From CALRWV02 sp943371965 (lineage in GTDB: Bacteria > Bacteroidota > JABWAT01), in assembly GCA_943371965.1 (NCBI GenBank), contig CALRWV020000005.1, positions 1-64,000 of the forward strand: 64,000 nucleotides of DNA, in the 5' to 3' direction. A program made the translations under genes and the position numbers. Below the pieces are notes generated by a model. The model worked only from the letters and a program-made list of their open reading frames with translations, searched no databases and was not told where the DNA came from. Of the stretch, positions 18,006 through 27,372 are shown piece after piece; the first letter of the stretch is position 1, and each line of letters starts with the position of its first letter.

Positions 18006-20279
18006 ATGAAATTGATCATAGCCTTATTACTTACGTTCAATTCAGTCATTCTTTTTGGACAGAATATCGAACAAATAAAATCACAGGCAAGAGCAGCAGG
18101 TTATTCCGATGACCAAATCAATGCAGTACTGCAAAAATACAGCTCATCATCATCTGGGGCAGATTCAACTTCTATAAAAACATCCAGATCAAAAGGAAAT
18201 ATTACAGGGAAAGATGCGGTTTTTGTTAATGACCAAATCGAAGCTCCTGCAGAAGTTGGTAAAAAAATAGAAAAAAATAAATTTGAAAAATTTGGATATT
18301 CAATTCTGAATTCTAAACCAGATTCATTTGAACCTAATGATTTTGGTCCAGTTCCAGATGATTATGTTATTGGCACCGGTGATGAATTGCAACTTTCAAT
18401 TTGGGGACAAGTGGAAGTTTATCAGAATGCAATAGTAAATAGAAATGGTCAAATGCAGATACCAACTGTTGGGTTGATTGCTGTGAGCGGTTTAACTCTT
18501 CAGGATGCAAGAGAAATTGTTAAGCTAAGACTTTCCTCAAGTTACAGTGGTTTGAAATCGGGTGCATCTAAATTTTCAATGACTGTTTTCAGTATTCGAT
18601 CAATTCGGGTTTATACTGGTGGATTTGTTTCAAAACCGGGAGCCTATAAATTATCTGGAAATACGAGTGTTATGACAGCGCTTTATTCAGCAGGAGGATT
18701 GTCTGAAAATGCTGATTTCAGATCAATAAATATAATTCATCCGGATGGTACAATAGATTCTGTTGACCTCTATGTTAATCTTCTGGGTGTTAAATCTAAA
18801 AATAAACCTGTAAGAATTGATAATAATGATCTGATAATGGTTAAGGGTGAAAGGTTTGCTGTTAAAATAACTGGAGAAGTAAACCGACCTGGTATTTACG
18901 ATTTGAAAGGAAACGAAGGTTTCAAAGAAATTGTAGGCTTTGCTGGTAATTTGACTCCAAATGCCTGGATTAAAAATGTTGAAATTCACAGAATAATCAG
19001 TGGTAAAGGTAAAATGTCGATATCATTTGATGGTGAAGATTTAATTTCAGGTTTAAAGAAGATGGAATTGCTTCCCGGTGATTCTTTATACATTGGAAAA
19101 TCAACAGAGATTCCATTTTCGACAATACAAATTTCAGGTGCTGTTCATCAGCCTGGATATGTAACATATAAAAATGGGATAACTGTAAAGGAAGTAATTG
19201 AAAAGGCTGGTGGAGTATGGGATTGGACATATTTGGAACGTGCAGAATTGCAAAGTGTTGAGAAAGATTCAAGTTTGAAAATTACAGCGTTTCATCTTGG
19301 AAGAGCTCTGTCCGGGATTCCATCTGACAATTTAATTATTCCGGATAAATCAAAGCTTGTTGTTAAGAGTATTTGGGAACTGAATGATAGACCTACAGTT
19401 GAAGTACTTGGATTTATTCATGATGCTCAAAAATTTCAATATCATAAAGGCATGACTGTTGCTGATGCTATTTTTCTGTCTGGTGGCTTCTCCGAAAATG
19501 CTTTTATGGGTATAGTAGAAGTAAGTAGAATTACTAAAAATGATACAACAAAATCAGACAGGAGTCTTGCTTTTATTACAACTGTTCATAACAAAAGTGA
19601 TCTTTCATTTGACAACAAAGATCTTTCTTACGAATTAATGCCATATGATCAGGTATATGTCAGAAAAAATCCATTTTTCGAAAAACAAAGAAATGTAGTA
19701 ATTGAGGGAGAAGTTAAATTTCCGGGAAACTATGCACTGGAAACAAAAGATGAAAAAATTGCATCATTGATAAGAAGATCTGGTGGATTGAAATCAACAG
19801 CATATTTAAATGGTGTTACTATTAAACGTTCATTTGGAAATGTTGGGTTTATTCCAATTGATTTTCAGGCAGCACTTGAAAATGAATCAAATACTGAAAA
19901 TTTAATTCTTATGCCCGGTGATTCCATTAATATTCCGGAAGTAATTTATACTGTTTATGTAAAAGGTGCTGTTGGTGTTTCTGCAAGTATTTTATTTCAG
20001 GAAGGATCTGATTATAAATATTATATTGAACAGGCAGGAGGATTTTCAGAATTGGCCGATGAAGAAAGAGTAAGAGTTGAGCTCCCCAATGGAAGTATTT
20101 TTACTCCTGACAGATACTGGTTCTCATATCCCAAAATTTATCCTGGGTCTACAATCGTTGTACCATTTAAAGACAAAATAGAAGAGGTTGACTGGAAATC
20201 CTGGACTTCATTTGTTCTCTCAACCACAACATCAGCGCTTACCATCATAATTTTAATAGACAGGGTTAAGAATCCGTAA
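18006..20279 (+). CDS. Polysaccharide export outer-membrane protein (Wza-like, multiple SLBB)
   Basis: 757 residues. Signal peptide at about 1-19 (ending ILFGQ). A helical stretch is followed by the export domain (about 115-190, DYVIGTGDELQLSIWG), then around six SLBB-type beta-grasp repeats, each with a G-x-V-x-x-P-G or AGG core. One C-terminal hydrophobic helix (about 730-750, TSALTIIILI) would cross the outer membrane, as in Wza. It should form the export channel for an extracellular polysaccharide, but no glycosyltransferases lie nearby. Confidence 0.88.
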   Translation: MKLIIALLLTFNSVILFGQNIEQIKSQARAAGYSDDQINAVLQKYSSSSSGADSTSIKTSRSKGNITGKDAVFVNDQIEAPAEVGKKIEKNKFEKFGYSILNSKPDSFEPNDFGPVPDDYVIGTGDELQLSIWGQVEVYQNAIVNRNGQMQIPTVGLIAVSGLTLQDAREIVKLRLSSSYSGLKSGASKFSMTVFSIRSIRVYTGGFVSKPGAYKLSGNTSVMTALYSAGGLSENADFRSINIIHPDGTIDSVDLYVNLLGVKSKNKPVRIDNNDLIMVKGERFAVKITGEVNRPGIYDLKGNEGFKEIVGFAGNLTPNAWIKNVEIHRIISGKGKMSISFDGEDLISGLKKMELLPGDSLYIGKSTEIPFSTIQISGAVHQPGYVTYKNGITVKEVIEKAGGVWDWTYLERAELQSVEKDSSLKITAFHLGRALSGIPSDNLIIPDKSKLVVKSIWELNDRPTVEVLGFIHDAQKFQYHKGMTVADAIFLSGGFSENAFMGIVEVSRITKNDTTKSDRSLAFITTVHNKSDLSFDNKDLSYELMPYDQVYVRKNPFFEKQRNVVIEGEVKFPGNYALETKDEKIASLIRRSGGLKSTAYLNGVTIKRSFGNVGFIPIDFQAALENESNTENLILMPGDSINIPEVIYTVYVKGAVGVSASILFQEGSDYKYYIEQAGGFSELADEERVRVELPNGSIFTPDRYWFSYPKIYPGSTIVVPFKDKIEEVDWKSWTSFVLSTTTSALTIIILIDRVKNP

Positions 20280-20280
20280 T

Positions 20281-21141
20281 ATGATTGAAATTAATAAAAT
20301 TGGAATTATTGGTTCCGGAACTATGGGGACAGGAATAGCACAGGTTTGCGTTCAATCCGGTTATAATACAATTCTTTTTGATTCCTCAAAACAGGCACTG
20401 GAAAAATCAGAAAACCTTTTTTTGAAAAACATTGATAAGGCGCATGAGAAAAAAAATATTACTGAGATGGAATACAATTTCTGTAAAAAAGCAGTCTGTT
20501 TTTCAGATCAGTTTAGTTCATTAAAAGACTGCGATTTAATTATTGAAGCAATAGTTGAGAATCTGGATATCAAACAAAATCTGTTTTCAGATCTTTCTAA
20601 AATGGTTAACCCTGAAACAATTTTAGCTTCCAATACCAGCAGCTTGTCCATAACTGCAATCTCAGGTAAAACACAAAATCCTGATCGTGTTATAGGTATC
20701 CATTTTTTTAATCCTGCTTATATCATGAAACTTGTTGAAATAATCAGAGGAGTCCATACTTCAAATGAGACAGTGGAAAGATCAAGAAAATTTATTGATT
20801 CAATTAAGAAAACCACAGTTGTAGCAAAAGATACTCCTGGTTTTATTGTCAACAGAATTGCAAGGCCATTTTATGGCGAAGCATTTAAAATTATTGGCGA
20901 TAATATTTCAGATGTGGAAACTGCAGACAAAATAATGGAAGAAATCGGGGGATTTAAAATGGGTCCGTTCCGACTTCTTGATTTGATTGGAATTGATGTA
21001 AACTTTGAAGTTACCAAATCAGTTTACAACGCATTTTTCCAGGATCCCAAATACCGACCCCATATTATTCAGCAACGGATGGTTGAAGCAGGACGACATG
21101 GTATAAAATCTAAAAAAGGATTTTACTCCTATGAAAACTGA
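20281..21141 (+). CDS. hbd: 3-hydroxybutyryl-CoA dehydrogenase
   Basis: 286 residues. It interconverts 3-hydroxyacyl-CoA and 3-oxoacyl-CoA with NAD(P), in fatty-acid or butyrate metabolism. The cofactor motif GSGTMG is at 11-16. The catalytic pair is His141 (GIHFFNP) and Glu153 (KLVEII), and TPGFIVNRI is the substrate loop. The C-terminal helical domain ends KKGFYSYEN. Its last 11 nt overlap a second, defective copy. Confidence 0.93.
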   Translation: MIEINKIGIIGSGTMGTGIAQVCVQSGYNTILFDSSKQALEKSENLFLKNIDKAHEKKNITEMEYNFCKKAVCFSDQFSSLKDCDLIIEAIVENLDIKQNLFSDLSKMVNPETILASNTSSLSITAISGKTQNPDRVIGIHFFNPAYIMKLVEIIRGVHTSNETVERSRKFIDSIKKTTVVAKDTPGFIVNRIARPFYGEAFKIIGDNISDVETADKIMEEIGGFKMGPFRLLDLIGIDVNFEVTKSVYNAFFQDPKYRPHIIQQRMVEAGRHGIKSKKGFYSYEN

Positions 21142-21910
21142 TAAATCAATGCTTATCCTTGGTGATTTTGATCTTACCAAAATATGGGCTGACTTGTTTT
21201 CTCCCTATTTTTCTGTTACTCTTCTTTCGGAATTCAATATGGATTTTTCTACTGATTACCGTACCATTGAAAATATGGATTCCCTTATTGAAGACGAAGA
21301 AACCTTTGACATCATATTTGATTTGCATCATGATGCAGCAATAAAATCTGCTGATTTAATGGATTTTTCAGAATTGGTTGTTCCTGAAACTTTAGTCTTT
21401 ACCAATACAACCTCAATTACTGCAACAGCTATATCAGCTTTATTGCTTGATCATGAGTGGGTTATTGGTATTTCCATTTATGCAGGAATTGCAGAGAAAA
21501 ACGCGGTGGAAATAAGCAGGGCCCTTCAGTCTGACAGAAAAGCTTTAAATGAGGCAGAACGGATTTTTAAACTGATTGGAAAAAAAGTATTTACTGTTTC
21601 AGATTCAGTTGGACTTATTTCTTTGCGGACAATTTCATGCATTGTGAATGAAGCAGTATTTGCCTTACAGGAAAATGTAGCTTCAGCAGAAGATATTGAT
21701 CAGTCCATGTTATTAGGTACAAATTATCCGAATGGACCTTTAAAATGGGCAGATCAAATTGGTTTGGATGTAATATTAAGTTGTCTTGATGGACTTTTTG
21801 ATGAGTTCCATGATGACCGCTACCGTACTGCTGCATTATTAAGGCAAATGGTACGTGCATCAAATCTCGGAATTAAATCAGGTAAAGGATTTTATAATTA
21901 CCCCAACTGA
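21131..21910 (+). CDS. Catalytically degenerate 3-hydroxyacyl-CoA dehydrogenase paralogue
   Basis: 259 residues, homologous to the preceding gene over its whole length and ending KSGKGFYNYPN. The nucleotide motif is degenerate (GDFDLTK, only the first Gly kept). The catalytic His aligns with Ser115 (VIGISIYAG), the NP after it is gone, and the substrate-loop Asn is lost (SVGLISLRT); the Glu equivalent remains (Glu127). It is probably a non-enzymatic partner or scaffold of the active subunit. The 11-nt overlap implies coupled translation. Confidence 0.8.
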   Translation: MKTDKSMLILGDFDLTKIWADLFSPYFSVTLLSEFNMDFSTDYRTIENMDSLIEDEETFDIIFDLHHDAAIKSADLMDFSELVVPETLVFTNTTSITATAISALLLDHEWVIGISIYAGIAEKNAVEISRALQSDRKALNEAERIFKLIGKKVFTVSDSVGLISLRTISCIVNEAVFALQENVASAEDIDQSMLLGTNYPNGPLKWADQIGLDVILSCLDGLFDEFHDDRYRTAALLRQMVRASNLGIKSGKGFYNYPN

Positions 21911-22002
21911 TTTAATTTCTCAACCAATGAAACCGGATTCTTTTATTGTTATTTTGATTATATTGAGGTTAGTAAAACCAATTTAAATAATCTGAGATTA
22001 AT

Positions 22003-23178
22003 TTGAAAGTAAACCCGACATCAAAAACAATTGAAAGACTGATTTCCAGTTGTCATAATTGTAAAAATGTTGTAATAAGCAATGATGATAATTTTTTTTC
22101 AGGAATAAATTTTGAGTTTTATGAATTTTCCAAATCATTGAATCTGGAAAATACAGTTTTGTTTCATTCATCTAATTCCCACCGCTATTTTCATGAACTG
22201 ATTGAAAGCCGATTTCCTCCTGAGCAGCTTATAGATTTAGTTGACAAGATAATAATTGTTATTTCAACTGAAATTACAAATCCGGTTTTGTTAAAAGATA
22301 ATCTTATTCTTATTAATCCTTATTTTTCAATTTTACAGATACTCGAAGGGTTTGATCGAACCTTTATTTCGCTTTTTAACAGGAACTCAATAAACGGATT
22401 TAAAAAGTCGATTATTATCGACAGTACACTTTTTGGAAGGGGAAATCAGCTTGGAAAACAAAAGACTGTTTTATTTTCAGCCAATAAACTGAGTCTGGAT
22501 TTTTTGGAAGGACAGACTTTACTTGATACTGAGCATCTTTTTGTAAGTGAAAAATTAATGTATTATCAGAGTGTTTCAGATAGTTTCCATGAGAATATGG
22601 AATCTGGAATTGAACTGTATTTTAACGAATTGTGTACCAACTGCAATTCAAAACAAACAGTAAATGTGGCGGGTAGAAAATTCTCTGAAAAGAATACGGT
22701 TGCTGATAAAATTATTTCTTTTATCGAAGCTGATGAAAAACTCCCCTTTTTTTCGAGGGCAAAACCCGAACAGTTGCTGTTAATCCAGTTATTGTTTTTT
22801 GAAAACGAATCAGGAGAAATTATCCATTACAACAAATTTCTAAAAAAATTTTCACTTAAAAACCAGAATCTGGAATGGTTTATTGTAAATTCCGATTTGT
22901 TTTCTGAAAAACCGGACCCCGCACTTTTTGTTAATGATTTGGATTCATTTTCAAAAATATTAATAGAAGTATTAAGAGGAACAATTATGTGGCGAAAAGA
23001 TAAATTCCTTGATTTTCATTCAGTAAACAGGTTATCAGGAAGCAAACTGAAAATACATGACCCTATTCATATTTTGGGAGAAGCTGCTTACAGGAATAAA
23101 ATCTTAGATTGGATTGGTGAGTTGGAAGGCAAGAACCCTGAAAATTTCGGATTTGGTTTAAAAACAATTTTCAGATAA
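22003..23178 (+). CDS. Hypothetical protein
   Basis: 391 residues from a TTG start with no strong ribosome site; no nearby in-frame ATG offers a better one. Two Cys pairs are present (CHNC about 17-20, CTNC about 210-213), which could bind a metal. There is no signal peptide or membrane helix. I do not recognise the fold. It is convergent with the next gene, 5 nt away. Confidence 0.6.
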   Translation: MKVNPTSKTIERLISSCHNCKNVVISNDDNFFSGINFEFYEFSKSLNLENTVLFHSSNSHRYFHELIESRFPPEQLIDLVDKIIIVISTEITNPVLLKDNLILINPYFSILQILEGFDRTFISLFNRNSINGFKKSIIIDSTLFGRGNQLGKQKTVLFSANKLSLDFLEGQTLLDTEHLFVSEKLMYYQSVSDSFHENMESGIELYFNELCTNCNSKQTVNVAGRKFSEKNTVADKIISFIEADEKLPFFSRAKPEQLLLIQLLFFENESGEIIHYNKFLKKFSLKNQNLEWFIVNSDLFSEKPDPALFVNDLDSFSKILIEVLRGTIMWRKDKFLDFHSVNRLSGSKLKIHDPIHILGEAAYRNKILDWIGELEGKNPENFGFGLKTIFR

Positions 23179-23183
23179 GCAGA

Positions 23184-24146
23184 TTATAACAGATTCCATG
23201 CTTTCCGTTTATTGTAAAGCGTTTTTCGGTCAACATCAAGTGTTTTACAGGCTTCATCAAGTGACTGTGACTGTTCCAATACATATAGCATATATCTCTT
23301 TTCCAGTTCCTGCAATGATAATTTTCCCAAAGAACTGAATACTGCATTGAATTCCAACGGAAGTTGTTCCAGAACAGCAGGTTCAGCTTTCAACTCCTTT
23401 TTTACTTCTTTAATTTCTTTTGGCTTTGTTTTTTCCACCAAGCTGTTAAGGAAACTCTCAACTTCGTTTTTGTACCTTGATGACTGATCGGATAAGCCCT
23501 GTACTTCAAACAATTCGCTCAGATGCTGAAGTACAATATGTTCATAATAACGGTTTTCGACAGAACGGAAGGCTTCCAATGACCGTTTGAAACACAAATT
23601 AGTTTTATCCTGATTTTTGAGAATTTCGAAATAAACAAGTCCTTCGAGAAGCGCAATTCTGCCTAACAAATCAGTATCAGTTGTTTTAATGATTGAAATG
23701 TAATGAAGTGCCTGAAGCGAACCCAATTTAAAAAGTGAATAAGCAATCCTGTAAAAGATTTCCTGTCTCTGCTGCTGATTGCTTTCATGTAAAAGCGCCT
23801 GTTCAAAGAATTTGATTGCTTCTTTGAACTGCCCGATTCTTAATGAATGTGTTCCCTGAAGATAATTGAACAGACCTGTTTTTTTCGAAAGCTGGGCTTG
23901 TTTCTGGAGAAGGGGAATGATTTCCTTTATTCCATTTTGATTTTCGGTAATTGAATAATAATTGAATAAGAGAGTAAGTGCTGAAATATTGTCAGACGCA
24001 TTTTTTAAATTGCTGATAACGGAGGAAATATCGGAAGGGGAATGAGAACTTTCCATCGCAGGTAATTCTGATTTAAGTCCATTGACAGATTTATAAAAAT
24101 CCGCAAGGTCTTTGTGTTCCATTAAAACACTGGAAGTTGAAGCCAT
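23184..24146 (-). CDS. TPR protein with C-terminal Fis-type helix-turn-helix
   Basis: 320 residues. TPR-like helical repeats (about 50-220) lead into a Lys/Glu-rich linker. The C-terminal helix-turn-helix (about 275-320, SLDEACKTLDVDRKTLYNKR) is of the Fis/NtrC type. No receiver or AAA+ domain is present, so it is not a sigma-54 activator, although the DNA-binding part derives from that class. It may be a regulator whose TPRs sense a partner protein. A G-rich ribosome site precedes the ATG. Confidence 0.7.
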   Translation of the reverse strand: MASTSSVLMEHKDLADFYKSVNGLKSELPAMESSHSPSDISSVISNLKNASDNISALTLLFNYYSITENQNGIKEIIPLLQKQAQLSKKTGLFNYLQGTHSLRIGQFKEAIKFFEQALLHESNQQQRQEIFYRIAYSLFKLGSLQALHYISIIKTTDTDLLGRIALLEGLVYFEILKNQDKTNLCFKRSLEAFRSVENRYYEHIVLQHLSELFEVQGLSDQSSRYKNEVESFLNSLVEKTKPKEIKEVKKELKAEPAVLEQLPLEFNAVFSSLGKLSLQELEKRYMLYVLEQSQSLDEACKTLDVDRKTLYNKRKAWNLL

Positions 24147-24182
24147 AATTACCCCCGAAAATACATTTATTGCGATTAATGT

Positions 24183-25016
24183 TTACCACTCATAATGCCG
24201 TAAATCAGTTTCATCTGCTGATTGCTGAATTCTCTTGAGTGTTTCGATGCCAGATTGAAGGTGAAGATTTGTGTATTCGCGGAATACGCTGTTTGCTGAT
24301 GACTTTGTTTTGATTCCTTCTCTTGTTAAAGGCAAATCAGAAACAAGCATCAATGCACCAATTGGAACTTTTCTTGCAAATCCAACTACAAATAATGTTG
24401 CGCATTCCATATCGATTGCAATTGACCGTTCTTCCCGAAGTTTTTCTTTGAACACTTCATCAAATTCCCAAAACCTGTAATCAGTTGTGTGAATTACACC
24501 GGTTCTGAAATTAAGCTTCATGTCATCCAACACCTGACTTGACATTTTTTGAATATTAAATGTTGGAAGTGCTGGAACCCTTACCGGCATATAATGGTTG
24601 CTTGTTCCATCATCTCTGATTCCAGCCATAGGCAGAATGAAATCACCAACTTTTAATTTTTTGTTCAAACCACCACAAAGCCCAAGCATTAAAACAGCCT
24701 TCGGTTTTCTGAATGATAAAAGATCCATAACAAGAGCAGCAGTTGGAGACCCGATCTTATAATCTATGATCGAAAGGCCTCCCTCTTTCCAGTGAACACA
24801 TCTGAAACCGGATCCTTCCCGAAGTTCAGAAGTGGGAAATTGATTTTGGAATTCCGTTATATATCTTGAAAAGTTGGTAAGTAAAATGTAATCTTGAATT
24901 TCACCGGCAAGTGAGCCGGTATATCGTTCCAGCATATCTAGCCCAATGACAGAACGGGTGATTCCTTCAATGTTTTGTTCATTGGGAACGGAATCTCTCA
25001 TATTGTCTTTGGTCAT
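24183..25016 (-). CDS. amn: AMP nucleosidase
   Basis: 277 residues. It cleaves AMP to adenine and ribose 5-phosphate in purine turnover. This is the short form with the phosphorylase-superfamily domain. Visible motifs are MLGLCGGLNKKLKVGDFI (phosphate/ribose site), then AIDMECATLFVVGFARKVP and LVSDLPLTREGIKT. An alternative start at Met6 is possible. It lies 36 nt upstream of the Fis-TPR gene on the same strand. Confidence 0.85.
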   Translation of the reverse strand: MTKDNMRDSVPNEQNIEGITRSVIGLDMLERYTGSLAGEIQDYILLTNFSRYITEFQNQFPTSELREGSGFRCVHWKEGGLSIIDYKIGSPTAALVMDLLSFRKPKAVLMLGLCGGLNKKLKVGDFILPMAGIRDDGTSNHYMPVRVPALPTFNIQKMSSQVLDDMKLNFRTGVIHTTDYRFWEFDEVFKEKLREERSIAIDMECATLFVVGFARKVPIGALMLVSDLPLTREGIKTKSSANSVFREYTNLHLQSGIETLKRIQQSADETDLRHYEW

Positions 25017-25123
25017 GGTTTACTCAAAAAAGATTGCAACTAATCGTATTAAAATAAAAAATTTACGTGAAATTTGCAATTTACTTTTGTGATTTCTGTT
25101 TTTATTGAAAGGTCTATCACGTA

Positions 25124-25570
25124 ATGGGTTCTTATATCATAAAATGGGTTGTAACAAGTCTCGCATTTGGAGTTACTGCATATCTTCTTCCTGGAATAAA
25201 AACAGACTCGGTTCTAACAATTTTGATAGCTGCTTTGGTGTTTGGTTTGGTTAATGCTTTTATCAAACCATTTGTCCTGCTGATAACACTTCCCATTAAT
25301 GTAATGTCATTGGGATTGTTTACATTGATAATAAATGGATTTATGATTTGGATAACTTCAAAAATTGTAACTGATTTTCATGTTGAAAGTTTCTGGTGGG
25401 GGGTTTTGGGTGCAATTTTTATTTCAATGATAACCGGACTTCTTGGTAATTTCTTCCCAAATGATGAAGAAAAAAATAATCCCGCCAAATTTCAATTCAG
25501 ATATTCAACTAACAAACATAACATAGAACCCAAAAAAGTAGAAAATGCAGATTTTGAGGTGATAGAATGA
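25124..25570 (+). CDS. PF04020-type membrane protein (phage-holin-like family)
   Basis: 148 residues with about four membrane helices and a charged cytosolic tail. NAFIKPFVLLITLPINVMSL matches the widespread family PF04020, often labelled phage holin from a mycobacteriophage similarity. No prophage genes are near, so a lysis role is unlikely. Its stop overlaps the next start (ATGA). Confidence 0.8.
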   Translation: MGSYIIKWVVTSLAFGVTAYLLPGIKTDSVLTILIAALVFGLVNAFIKPFVLLITLPINVMSLGLFTLIINGFMIWITSKIVTDFHVESFWWGVLGAIFISMITGLLGNFFPNDEEKNNPAKFQFRYSTNKHNIEPKKVENADFEVIE

Positions 25571-25851
25571 GACGTCAACTTTTAACAGAAGAAGAATCAA
25601 AAATTAAAATTACATTCATGAAAGGATGGAAACTTTCTGGAAAAGCAATGATGAAAGAGTTCAGTTTCAAAAATTTTATTGAAGCAGTTGAATTTACCGG
25701 AAAACTTGTAGAACCTTCAGAAAAATTAAATCACCATCCAACAGTATTAATCAATTATAATCAGGTTGTTATAACATTAACAACCCATGACCGTAATGGG
25801 TTGACAGATTATGATTTTCAGCTTGCAAAATTGATTGATGATATTAAATAG
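25567..25851 (+). CDS. 4a-hydroxytetrahydrobiopterin dehydratase (PCD/DCoH)
   Basis: 94 residues, normal for the family. It dehydrates 4a-hydroxytetrahydrobiopterin, recycling the cofactor of aromatic amino-acid hydroxylases. The active-site signature NHHPTVLINYNQVVITLTTH and GLTDYDFQLA are clear. No hydroxylase gene is in the window. Start overlaps the upstream stop by 4 nt. Confidence 0.9.
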   Translation: MRRQLLTEEESKIKITFMKGWKLSGKAMMKEFSFKNFIEAVEFTGKLVEPSEKLNHHPTVLINYNQVVITLTTHDRNGLTDYDFQLAKLIDDIK

Positions 25852-25857
25852 GATGTT

Positions 25858-26580
25858 ATGAGTAAACAGAAAATTTCAAGTTGCCCCAATTGCAACACCC
25901 CGCTTTATGTACGAATACCAACCTGTCCCAACTGTCATTATGTTTTCTATGAATTGAAACCGGAATATGGTGTTGAAATTGTTTATGATTTTCTGAGCGC
26001 ACCTTTTCAGACAATGGAGAAGTATTCCAACGCCATTCAGTTCAAATCACTTTTTATTTTTCCGGTTTTTTGTGCAATACTTTTATTTTTGTTTTTCAAT
26101 ATTGATCTGATTTTGAATGCACCGGTACCGGAATTGATTCCTTGGGGCAGGTTTAGTATTCTGCTTTTCGAATTTATTATCGGCGGGGTTTTGTGGTATT
26201 TCTGCGTTATTACCTCAACTTCAATCGGGTTGAATCTGTGGAACAAACCACTCTCGCTTCAGCAAATATCACAGATATTGAATGTGGCAATTATTGGCTT
26301 TTTTTATGGAATGGTTCTGGCTCTAACTTTCAGGATTCTGAATATTCAATCTGTCACATTCCGTGGGTCGAGTGAAGATTTAATGATTGACGGTTTAGCA
26401 TATTTCTTTGGAATCGCGGGACTGTTGTGGATGACCATTCTGCTTTACAAAGGTTTTTCTTTTCTTACCGAGCAAAATGGAATAAAGCTGTTTTTTATTT
26501 CTCTTTTCCCGTTCCTGCTTGTCTTTTTCTTCATTCTATTAACAATCGGTCTATTTGCACTTGGTGTTCTTTTCGGTTGA
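25858..26580 (+). CDS. Zinc-ribbon, multi-pass membrane protein (Yip1-like)
   Basis: 240 residues. A four-Cys zinc ribbon (CPNC...CPNC, about 9-27) precedes a cytosolic loop and about five membrane helices (from about residue 65 to the end). The layout resembles Yip1-domain proteins; the substrate is unknown. It follows the pterin dehydratase by 6 nt and may share its transcript. Confidence 0.65.
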   Translation: MSKQKISSCPNCNTPLYVRIPTCPNCHYVFYELKPEYGVEIVYDFLSAPFQTMEKYSNAIQFKSLFIFPVFCAILLFLFFNIDLILNAPVPELIPWGRFSILLFEFIIGGVLWYFCVITSTSIGLNLWNKPLSLQQISQILNVAIIGFFYGMVLALTFRILNIQSVTFRGSSEDLMIDGLAYFFGIAGLLWMTILLYKGFSFLTEQNGIKLFFISLFPFLLVFFFILLTIGLFALGVLFG

Positions 26581-26711
26581 GAAAAATTTAATTCATTCCC
26601 CAAGGATACTCTACTTATTCTTTATGATTTAAGTACCGAAAACCACTAAAACAGTTCTTTTTTTGAAGATTAAATCCCGATATTGCATTAAATATTATCA
26701 GGAAATTGTTT

Positions 26712-27083
26712 ATGAACTGGAAAAAAATTGGTGGTATAACTGCGGTGATTATTATTGTCATCCTAATAATCTGGTTTTGGTGGAGATACTATTTTCCTTT
26801 TGCAGAAGGTGTTAAATCAGGTCAATTGAATTATTTCGAAAAGAAGGGGTATATTTTCAAAACTTGGGAAGGGCGGTTGGTTCAGGAAGGTTTCAGAGCT
26901 AATCCAACGGGTGGAATGGGAAGTATAGAATTCCGTTTCAGTGTAGCAGATGACAGTCTGGCTTCTGTTCTGGAACGAAGCAGTGGAAAGTGGATTGAAG
27001 TTCGATACACAGAATATTTCAATCCAATTATTTGGCGTGGTGCTTCAGAATTTGTTGTTACTGATATTTTAAGCACAAAATAA
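26712..27083 (+). CDS. Small single-pass membrane protein of unknown function
   Basis: 123 residues from the ATG at 26712, chosen over a TTG 6 nt upstream because CAGGAA precedes it at good spacing. One N-terminal membrane helix (about 6-27) is followed by a small beta domain. Similar short proteins in Bacteroidota are often wrongly labelled 6-phosphogluconate dehydrogenase; no cofactor site exists here. Confidence 0.7.
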   Translation: MNWKKIGGITAVIIIVILIIWFWWRYYFPFAEGVKSGQLNYFEKKGYIFKTWEGRLVQEGFRANPTGGMGSIEFRFSVADDSLASVLERSSGKWIEVRYTEYFNPIIWRGASEFVVTDILSTK

Positions 27084-27121
27084 AGTACACTGGTGGGAAA
27101 ATAGTATAATTTATAAACAGA

Positions 27122-27340
27122 ATGGATTGCAAGAGACTTGAGATTTGGGTAACTTTGGAACCGGCTGGTGACTATTTTAAAACTTCAATTCTTTTTATGA
27201 CAATCAATCCGATTACCTATAATGGCCTGAATCGGAATATTGTAAAGTTTTTATCTCAAGTTAACAATCAGAATCAGCAGCAGTTACCTTCCAAAACAAA
27301 ACTTATTGATTTCAATAAACACAAAAAACATAAAAAATGA
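27122..27340 (+). CDS. Possible small hypothetical protein
   Basis: A 72-codon frame ending in a basic tail (DFNKHKKHKK). No ribosome site is visible before the first ATG, nor before the internal Met at about residue 26. It fills a gap between two supported genes on the same strand. It may be real, but the evidence is weak. Confidence 0.3.
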   Translation: MDCKRLEIWVTLEPAGDYFKTSILFMTINPITYNGLNRNIVKFLSQVNNQNQQQLPSKTKLIDFNKHKKHKK

Positions 27341-27372
27341 CAGAATGATTATTTTAGTCAGGGGAATTTGAA

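Noticed and set aside
25124..25570. Prophage or lysis cassette suggested by a holin-type protein
   Set aside because: The protein belongs to the widespread PF04020 family, and no phage structural, integrase or endolysin genes are nearby.
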